Below are positions 12,990-18,046 of a stretch of DNA of 18,046 bases, piece after piece. A program made the position numbers and the translations under genes. The DNA comes from an uncultured Oscillospiraceae bacterium (lineage in GTDB: Bacteria; Bacillota; Clostridia; Oscillospirales; Oscillospiraceae): NCBI GenBank assembly GCA_900752445.1, contig CAADVN010000048.1, forward strand, positions 1-18,046, read 5' to 3'. Positions within the stretch are counted from its first letter, which is position 1; every line of letters begins with the position of its first letter. The notes below the pieces were generated by a model, which was not told the origin of the DNA, ran no database searches, and was given only the letters and a program-made list of their open reading frames with translations.

Positions 12990-13863
12990 TTTCCGTGTCG
13001 CCTCCCTTTGCAGTTTTCCCGAAGCCGCGCTTGTGCAGCGCGCCCGTGGGGCAGGCCCTCAGGCAGTCGCCGCAGCGTATGCACTCCGTGCTGTTCGGCT
13101 TTTTATCCGGGCCGAGCCCGAAGCCGCAGGCCTTCGCACAGGCCCCGCAGCTCACGCATTTGTCCCCGTCCACCTCGTACCTGTACAGGGCTATGGGGTT
13201 GAAGAGCCCGTATATCGCGCCCAGCGGGCAGAGATAGCGGCAGAAGGGCCGGTACGACCACACCGAGAGCAGCAATATCACCGCGAGCAGCCCGACCTTC
13301 CAATTGAACAGCCAGCCGAGCGAGGACCGGAGCCCCTCGTTCATGAGCACCAGCGGTATGCCCGCGAAGAGCGTGCCCGAGGGGCAGACGTATTTGCAGT
13401 ACCAGGGGCTGCCCTGGCCCACGATATCCAGCACCGTCAGGGGCAGCAGCACGACGAGCACGGCCAGCACGAGGTACCTGAGGTACTTGAGGTACCTGTC
13501 GCCGGGCAGGCGCTTTCGCTTTTTCGGGAAGGGTATCTTGTGCAGCAGGTCCTGCACGAGCCCGAAGGGGCAGAGCCAGCCGCAGACGAAGCGGCCGAAG
13601 AAGGCCCCGACCAGCATGAGGAAGCCCACGACGTAGAAGGAGAACCACTTGCCCTGCTCGCCCAGCACTGCCTGGAGCGAGCCTATGGGGCAGGCGCCGA
13701 GCGCGCCGGGGCAGGAATAGCAGTTGAGGCCCGGCACGCAGATCTTCTTGAGCTCTCCCTTGTAGATGCCGCCCTTGAGAAAGCCCATGGCGTAGCCGTT
13801 CGTCAGCGCCGTCCACAGCAGCTGGACGGCGAGCCTTATGTGTTTTCCCAGCCGCTTAACCAA
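12979..13863 (-). CDS. Membrane polyferredoxin, 4Fe-4S binding protein (NapH/CcoG-like)
   Basis: 294 residues with about five membrane segments and many Cys motifs. In order: Cys42, Cys48, Cys51, Cys58 (CYSCPGALGACP); CGWLCP (94-98); CKYVCP (156-160); CRYLCP (208-212); and two C-terminal ferredoxin [4Fe-4S] motifs, CVSCGACAKAC (236-246) and CIRCGDCLRAC (261-271). Proteins of this type pass electrons across or along the membrane between quinol or ferredoxin and extracytoplasmic partners. The start is TTG at 13863, overlapping the CXXC protein gene by 8 nt; no good ATG exists before the first hydrophobic part. Neighbours are a thioredoxin-like lipoprotein and a CXXC peptide, so it probably supplies electrons for thiol reduction outside the membrane (inference). 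Confidence 0.92.
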   Translation of the reverse strand: MVKRLGKHIRLAVQLLWTALTNGYAMGFLKGGIYKGELKKICVPGLNCYSCPGALGACPIGSLQAVLGEQGKWFSFYVVGFLMLVGAFFGRFVCGWLCPFGLVQDLLHKIPFPKKRKRLPGDRYLKYLRYLVLAVLVVLLPLTVLDIVGQGSPWYCKYVCPSGTLFAGIPLVLMNEGLRSSLGWLFNWKVGLLAVILLLSVWSYRPFCRYLCPLGAIYGLFNPIALYRYEVDGDKCVSCGACAKACGFGLGPDKKPNSTECIRCGDCLRACPTGALHKRGFGKTAKGGDTENGA

Positions 13864-14002
13864 GGCCTATACACTCCAGGCAGATATTCACGGCCTTGCG
13901 CAGCACGATCTCGGCCTCGCCCATATGCAGGCCGAGCAGCAGCAGGGCGGCTCCTGCTGCTGCGGCCAATGCTGCTGCGATGTCTCTTGCGCGGCGGCTC
14001 AT
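13856..14002 (-). CDS. CD1871A-type small CXXC membrane protein
   Basis: 48 residues. It begins MSRRARD, has one Ala/Leu-rich membrane helix (about 8-24), then HMGEAEIVLRKAVNICLECIGLG with a C-terminal CLEC motif. Such 45-50 residue proteins with a C-terminal CxxC after an AIC/NICLECIG-like block are found in Clostridia between a thioredoxin-like lipoprotein and a polyferredoxin, which is exactly the order here. It is easily missed because of its length. The ATG overlaps the upstream stop as ATGA, and its 3' end overlaps the TTG of the next gene by 8 nt. Inferred role: membrane-bound thiol relay between the two partners. Confidence 0.85.
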   Translation of the reverse strand: MSRRARDIAAALAAAAGAALLLLGLHMGEAEIVLRKAVNICLECIGLG

Positions 14003-14568
14003 GCGCCGGCTTCCTCGAGCAGGGGGTCTACGATCTCCTTCCAGGCCTCGAGGCTCTTGGCGGACATGTAGGCTGAGCCGACCTGCCTGCCCTCGCTGTC
14101 CACGAACAGGGTCGTCGGTACGGCGTAGATCTGCGAGAGCAGCCCGTAGGTGCCCTCGCCGGGCAGGATATGCGTATAGTCCGCGCCGGTGGACGCGACG
14201 ATCTCCTTGGCCTTCTCGACCTGGGCGGCGTCCACGTTCCCGTCCGAGTCCAGCGCGTCGGAGACGAGCCCGACTATCTGGAAGCCCTTGTCGGCGTATT
14301 CCGCGGCCAGGGCCCCGAGGTCCGGCATCTCGGAGATGCAGGGCCCGCAGTAGGTGGCCCAGATATTGACCATAGTGAGTTTATAGCCGGCAAACAGGCT
14401 CTCGTCCGCGGCTTCGCCCTCGAGGTCGGTGGTTGAGAAGCTGCCGAGTATGCCGGCTGAGGCTGTATCTTCCGCGTCGGGGCTGTCGGTAGCCGCGGGA
14501 GCGGCGGCGCCGCAGGCTGCGAGCAGCAGCATTACGGCGGCTAACAAAAGGGCTGATATGCGTTTCAT
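13999..14568 (-). CDS. Thioredoxin-like lipoprotein (TlpA/ResA family)
   Basis: 189 residues. A lipoprotein signal (MKR, hydrophobic core, LLAAC with Cys19) is followed by an Ala/Asp-rich linker and a TlpA/ResA-type thioredoxin fold. The active site is WATYCGPC (Cys74, Cys77) and the cis-Pro loop is IYAVPTTLFVD. It is predicted to sit outside the membrane and reduce or exchange protein disulfides. It is the first gene of the redox operon, with GGAGGTG before the ATG and a near-consensus promoter. Its stop overlaps the CXXC gene as ATGA. The partner that keeps it reduced is likely encoded by the next two genes. Confidence 0.93.
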   Translation of the reverse strand: MKRISALLLAAVMLLLAACGAAAPAATDSPDAEDTASAGILGSFSTTDLEGEAADESLFAGYKLTMVNIWATYCGPCISEMPDLGALAAEYADKGFQIVGLVSDALDSDGNVDAAQVEKAKEIVASTGADYTHILPGEGTYGLLSQIYAVPTTLFVDSEGRQVGSAYMSAKSLEAWKEIVDPLLEEAGA

Positions 14569-14605
14569 GGAGCACCTCCCGGCTCAGTATCCTGAAAGTA
14601 ACGTG

Positions 14606-14634
14606 ATTATACACGAGCCGCAAAGCCGCGTCAA
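14606..14634 (-). promoter_or_regulatory. Predicted sigma-A promoter of the redox operon
   Basis: On the minus strand TTGACG (14634-14629), 17-nt spacer, perfect TATAAT (14611-14606). The start is predicted near 14599, 30 nt before the ATG. A short inverted repeat TCAG-TATC-CTGA (14584-14595) lies between start and ATG and might be an operator. Confidence 0.82.
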
Positions 14635-14656
14635 GGAACTAAGTCACAGAAGGCCA

Positions 14657-14690
14657 AACGCGCCGCGGCACATTGGCTCCGCGGCGCGTT
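14657..14690. terminator. Hairpin behind malQ
   Basis: Perfect 12-bp stem AACGCGCCGCGG (14657-14668) and CCGCGGCGCGTT (14679-14690) with a 10-nt loop, starting 6 nt after the malQ stop. The leftward side has only a short T-run (GTTTGG), so it may act partly as an RNA-stabilising 3' hairpin. Confidence 0.75.
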
Positions 14691-14695
14691 CACTT

Positions 14696-16228
14696 TCACT
14701 TTTTCGACGCCTTTTCTTCGGGCTCCTCCTCGGGCTCGGGCGGGGCCCAGAAGCGTCCGTACATGGCGGAATACTTCATTATCTTCGCCGCGAGCTCCGG
14801 CGTTGCCTCGCCGGGCCTCATCCGCCAGCGCCAGTTGCCCTGGGCAGTGCCGGGGACGTTCATCCTGGCCTCTGCGCCGAGGCCGAGGTAGTCCTGCATC
14901 TGCGCCACGAAGAGCCGCGCCACGCTGGACATGCCGCCCCGGATGACGCCCCAGTTCACGCCCTCGTCCTCGTTCAGGCCCAGGTACAGGCCCGCATAGG
15001 CCACGTCGTCCCGATTGCCGCCCTTGTACCACTGCATCAGCGTCTCGTTGTCGTGCGTACCGACGTAGCAGACGCAGTTCGGCGTATAGGTGTGCGGCAG
15101 GTAATTGCTCGGCTCCCTCGAATCAAAGGCGAACTCCAGCACCTTCATGCCGGGGAAACCCGAGTCGCGCAGCAGCCGCTCGACCTCGGGCGTCAAAAAG
15201 CCCAGGTCCTCGGCGATGAACTTCGTGTCGTGGAACCAGTCGCGCAGCACGCCGACGAGGCCCATGCCCGGGCCGGGCATCCACTTGCCGTTTTTCGCCG
15301 TCTTCTCGCCGTAGGGCACGCTCCAGTAGCTCTCGAAGCCCCGGAAATGGTCTATCCTGATGACGTCGTAGAGCTTCTTCGCGCCCTCGATGCGGCGTAT
15401 CCACCAGCCGTAGCCGTCGGACTTCATGTGCGCCCAGTCGTAGATGGGGTTGCCCCAGAGCTGCCCGTCCTCGCAGAAGTAGTCGGGCGGCACGCCGGAG
15501 ACGCAGGTAGGGATGTTCTTCTCGTCGAGCAGGAAGCTCCGGGGGTCTGCCCACACGTCCGAGGAATCCAGCGCGACATATATCGGCAGGTCGCCGATTA
15601 TCTCTATGCCCAGAGAGTGGACGTACTCGCGCAGCTTATCCCACTGCTTGTAGAACATGTACTGTATCCATGTAAACAGCCGCACGTCCGCGTCGAGCAG
15701 CTTCCGGTAATGCTCCACGCTCGCGGGTTTCCTGAGCCTGATGTCCTCGTCCGGCCAGAGCGTCCAGGAGACCATGTCGAAATGCCGCTTGAGCGCCATG
15801 AAGAGCGCGTAGTCGGGCAGCCAGCCGGCGTTCTGCTCGCGGAATCGGGTTATCTCGCCCGCGTCCCTGTCCCAGCCGCGCGCGCAGGCGAGGCGCAGGA
15901 TGTCGAAGCGGTTGTAGTAGATCTTGCCGTAATCGACGTTCATGGGGTCGTCGCCCCAGTCCACAGCCTCGACCTCGGCCTTTCCCAGCAGCCCGTCCTC
16001 GATGAGCATGTCGAGGTCTATGAAATAGGGGTTGCCCGCGAAGGTGGAGAAGGAGGCGTAGGGCGAATCACCGTAGCTCGTGGGCCCCAGCGGCAGCAGC
16101 TGCCAGGCCTTCTGGCCGGCCGCAGCGAGGAAGTCCGCGAACTTGTAGGCCTCCTTGCCGAAGGTGCCTATGCCGTACTTTGACGGCAGCGAGGATATCG
16201 GCATAAGAATGCCGCTTTTACGCTCCAT
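14696..16228 (-). CDS. malQ: 4-alpha-glucanotransferase (GH77, amylomaltase)
   Basis: 510 residues, normal for bacterial amylomaltase. It transfers maltosyl or longer alpha-1,4-glucan units between chains in the cytoplasm, releasing glucose. Recognised blocks: GILMPISSLPSKYGIGTFG at the start, WQLLPLGPTSYGDSPYAS, GDLPIYVALDSSDVW, the nucleophile region RIDHFRGFE, the acid/base region IAEDLGFLTPEV and CYVGTHDNETLMQW with the third conserved Asp. The end is a short charged tail (EPEEEPEEKASKK). The ATG follows GAAGGGG, and the gene begins 6 nt after the permease stop. Encoded behind a MalF/MalG-type importer, it probably breaks down imported malto-oligosaccharides. Confidence 0.97.
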   Translation of the reverse strand: MERKSGILMPISSLPSKYGIGTFGKEAYKFADFLAAAGQKAWQLLPLGPTSYGDSPYASFSTFAGNPYFIDLDMLIEDGLLGKAEVEAVDWGDDPMNVDYGKIYYNRFDILRLACARGWDRDAGEITRFREQNAGWLPDYALFMALKRHFDMVSWTLWPDEDIRLRKPASVEHYRKLLDADVRLFTWIQYMFYKQWDKLREYVHSLGIEIIGDLPIYVALDSSDVWADPRSFLLDEKNIPTCVSGVPPDYFCEDGQLWGNPIYDWAHMKSDGYGWWIRRIEGAKKLYDVIRIDHFRGFESYWSVPYGEKTAKNGKWMPGPGMGLVGVLRDWFHDTKFIAEDLGFLTPEVERLLRDSGFPGMKVLEFAFDSREPSNYLPHTYTPNCVCYVGTHDNETLMQWYKGGNRDDVAYAGLYLGLNEDEGVNWGVIRGGMSSVARLFVAQMQDYLGLGAEARMNVPGTAQGNWRWRMRPGEATPELAAKIMKYSAMYGRFWAPPEPEEEPEEKASKK

Positions 16229-16234
16229 AATTGC

Positions 16235-17089
16235 TTACCCCTTCACGGCGCCCGCCGCGACGCCTTTGATGATATATTTCTGGCAGGAGATATAGAAGAT
16301 GATTATCGGCAGGATGCTCAGCAGTATGAGCGCCATGGTAGCGCCCATGTCCACAGAGCCGTAGCTGCCCTTGAGGTACTGGATGTGTATAGGTATGGTC
16401 CTGTAGTCCTTGCCGAGCACGAGGTAGGGCAGCAGGTAGTCGTTCCAGACCCACATCGTCTCAAGCACGCCGACGGAGATCATGGTAGGCTTGAGCATCG
16501 GAAACACGACGAGGAAGAAGGTCCGCAGCGGCCCGCAGCCGTCTATGGCGGCAGCCTCTTCGATCTCTATCGGCATGGACTTCACGAAGCCCACGAACAT
16601 GAACACCGCAAGTCCCGCGCCGAAGCCCAGATAGATGACCGGTATCGTCCAGGGCGTATTGAGCTTGAGCGTGTCGGCCGTCTTCGCCAGCGTGAACATG
16701 ACCATCTGGAAGGGCACGACCATCGAGAATACGCAGACGTAGTATACCAGCCTGCAGAAGCGGCTGTTCACCCTCGAAATGTACCAGGCCGCCATCGACG
16801 TACACAGGATGATGAGCGCCGTCGAGAGTATCGTTATCGTGAAGCTGTACTCCACGCACTTCCAGAAGTTGTAGTTGCCGAAGGTGACGCCCTTGATGTA
16901 ATTGTCGAATCCCATGAAGGTCTCAGCGTTCGGCAGCGCAAAGGTCTGCGTATTTATGCCGGAATTGCTCTTGAAAGAGTTTATGAGCACTATGACGATG
17001 GGCATGACGTAGAGTATGGCTATGACCGCAAACAGGACCGTGAGGAGGTTCTTATTCCTCTGTCTTTTGCTGAGGCTGCCCTTCATCAC
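16235..17089 (-). CDS. Carbohydrate ABC transporter permease (MalG type)
   Basis: 284 residues, six predicted membrane helices. The EAA loop that docks the ATPase is IEEAAAIDGCGPLRTFFLVVFP, cited by its EEAAAIDG start. The N-terminus carries short basic residues (MKGSLSKRQRNK) before the first helix LLTVLFAVIAILYVMPIVIV. It pairs with the MalF-type permease whose gene overlaps it by 4 nt (ATGA). No ATPase is encoded in the window; clostridial sugar importers of this class often share one MsmK-type ATPase encoded elsewhere. The cargo is inferred to be maltose or malto-oligosaccharide because malQ follows. Confidence 0.93.
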   Translation of the reverse strand: MMKGSLSKRQRNKNLLTVLFAVIAILYVMPIVIVLINSFKSNSGINTQTFALPNAETFMGFDNYIKGVTFGNYNFWKCVEYSFTITILSTALIILCTSMAAWYISRVNSRFCRLVYYVCVFSMVVPFQMVMFTLAKTADTLKLNTPWTIPVIYLGFGAGLAVFMFVGFVKSMPIEIEEAAAIDGCGPLRTFFLVVFPMLKPTMISVGVLETMWVWNDYLLPYLVLGKDYRTIPIHIQYLKGSYGSVDMGATMALILLSILPIIIFYISCQKYIIKGVAAGAVKG

Positions 17090-18006
17090 TGCTGCACCTC
17101 CTTCTTTCTGGTATAGCGGAGCTGGATAAGCCCTATGGCCGCGACAAGGATGAAGAACAGCACGGCCTTTGCCTGGCCCACGCCCCTCGAGTTGGCGTTC
17201 AGGTAGAAGCTGTTGTAGATGTTCAGCGCCAGCATCTCCGTCGAGTGAATGATGGAGCCGTCTGACTGGAATATGTAGGGCTGGCCGTTATTCAGCGCCA
17301 GGTTCTGGTCAAAGAGCTTGAAGGAGTTCGTCAGCGTCAGGAAGGTGCAGATCGTAATGGACGGCATGACGCAGGGGATGGTGATCTTGGTCAGCGTCTT
17401 CCAGCCGCTCGCGCCGTCTATCCTCGCGGCTTCGAGCAGGTCGTCGGGCACGCTCTGCAAGCCGGCGATGTAGATTATCATCATATAGCCTATCTGCTGC
17501 CAGGCCATGAGTATGAGCAGGCCGATGAAGCCGTATTTTGTCGAAAGCAGTATGGATGTCCCGTACCTTATGAGTATGCCGTCGAAGATCATGGACCAGA
17601 TATAGCCCAGCACGATGCCGCCTATGAGGTTCGGCATGAAGAACACGGTGCGGAACAGGTTCGAGCCCTTGATGCCCCGGGTAAGCGCGTAGGCCACCGC
17701 AAAGGCCAGGACGTTTATTACGACGAGCGATACCACGGCAAAGAGCGCCGTGTACCAGAAGGAATACATGAAGGAACTGTCGGTCAGCGCCTTGATATAG
17801 TTGCCGAAGCCGATAAACTCAGCGTCGGATGTCGTCCTGAAGGTGCAGAACGACAGATAGAAACCCTTTGCGAACGGGTAGACGAAGCCTATAAGAAATG
17901 CGGCAAGCGTGGGCAGAAGAAAGACCGGGAACCACTTGCGTATACTGCCGCTGAGCATATTTCCGTTTACAGCAAGGCTGTGCCTTTTCCTCTTTTTAGT
18001 TTCCAT
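17086..18006 (-). CDS. Carbohydrate ABC transporter permease (MalF type)
   Basis: 306 residues with six predicted membrane helices after a basic N-terminus (METKKRKRH). The EAA loop is LLEAARIDGASGWKTLTKITIP, seen as EAARIDGASGWKTL. The protein lacks the large extracytoplasmic loop of E. coli MalF, as usual for Gram-positive sugar permeases. The ATG at 18006 has GAGGGG 7 nt upstream. The leader contains CCCCT/AGGGG (18014-18018 with 18028-18032), which could fold over the ribosome binding site. The solute-binding lipoprotein gene would be expected to the right, beyond the window. Confidence 0.93.
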   Translation of the reverse strand: METKKRKRHSLAVNGNMLSGSIRKWFPVFLLPTLAAFLIGFVYPFAKGFYLSFCTFRTTSDAEFIGFGNYIKALTDSSFMYSFWYTALFAVVSLVVINVLAFAVAYALTRGIKGSNLFRTVFFMPNLIGGIVLGYIWSMIFDGILIRYGTSILLSTKYGFIGLLILMAWQQIGYMMIIYIAGLQSVPDDLLEAARIDGASGWKTLTKITIPCVMPSITICTFLTLTNSFKLFDQNLALNNGQPYIFQSDGSIIHSTEMLALNIYNSFYLNANSRGVGQAKAVLFFILVAAIGLIQLRYTRKKEVQQ

Positions 18007-18046
18007 TATCCATCCCCTCTTTTGGAAAGGGGCGAGCGGCGGGGGG

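Noticed and set aside
1..18046. CRISPR array, insertion sequence or prophage
   Set aside because: No regularly spaced direct repeats, transposase or phage proteins were found in any frame.

Overview
The window looks like GC-rich (about 60% or more by eye) chromosomal DNA from an anaerobic Firmicute, most likely a gut-type member of the Clostridia. The evidence is a small CXXC protein of the clostridial CD1871A type, a ModE-type helix-turn-helix fused to a molybdopterin cytidylyltransferase-like enzyme, AI-2E and Crp/Fnr genes of clostridial style, Gram-positive ribosome binding sites and frequent use of ATA (Ile) and AGG (Arg) despite the high GC. No phage, insertion sequence, rRNA, tRNA or CRISPR array was seen.

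Region 1 (1-9165) is a molybdenum hydroxylase locus. The 5' part of a Desulfovibrio gigas-type aldehyde oxidoreductase gene (mop) runs leftward out of the window. Diverging from it is a rightward series: an 88-residue protein of unknown function, a MocA-like nucleotidyltransferase fused to a ModE-like DNA-binding domain, a histidine phosphatase/HD-hydrolase fusion, an XdhC-type cofactor chaperone, a THEP1-like P-loop NTPase, a DUF364/DUF4213 protein and a complete FecCD-type ABC importer (permease, ATPase, binding lipoprotein). The inferred theme is metal uptake, making and quality control of the cytidylated molybdopterin cofactor, and its insertion into the enzyme. Promoters are readable before the 88-residue gene and before the transferase. 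A pair of overlapping palindromes precedes the DUF364 gene. A strong hairpin with a T-run ends the ABC operon.

Region 2 (9224-10700) is a leftward pair: an FCD-type GntR regulator, with its own promoter and a FadR-like operator over the predicted transcription start, followed by a divergent RadC-like JAB protein.

Region 3 (10700-11090) has no gene. It holds a strong leftward promoter, several GC-rich inverted repeats and a leftward intrinsic terminator, which together look like a structured non-coding RNA of about 265 nt.

Region 4 (11090-14640) contains an AI-2E family membrane protein and a four-gene leftward redox operon: thioredoxin-like lipoprotein, 48-residue CXXC protein, NapH-like polyferredoxin membrane protein, and a Crp/Fnr regulator. 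The genes overlap one another and share one near-consensus promoter.

Region 5 (14657-18046) is a leftward carbohydrate operon: two MalF/MalG-type permeases and 4-alpha-glucanotransferase (malQ). The binding-protein gene, if present, lies beyond the right edge.
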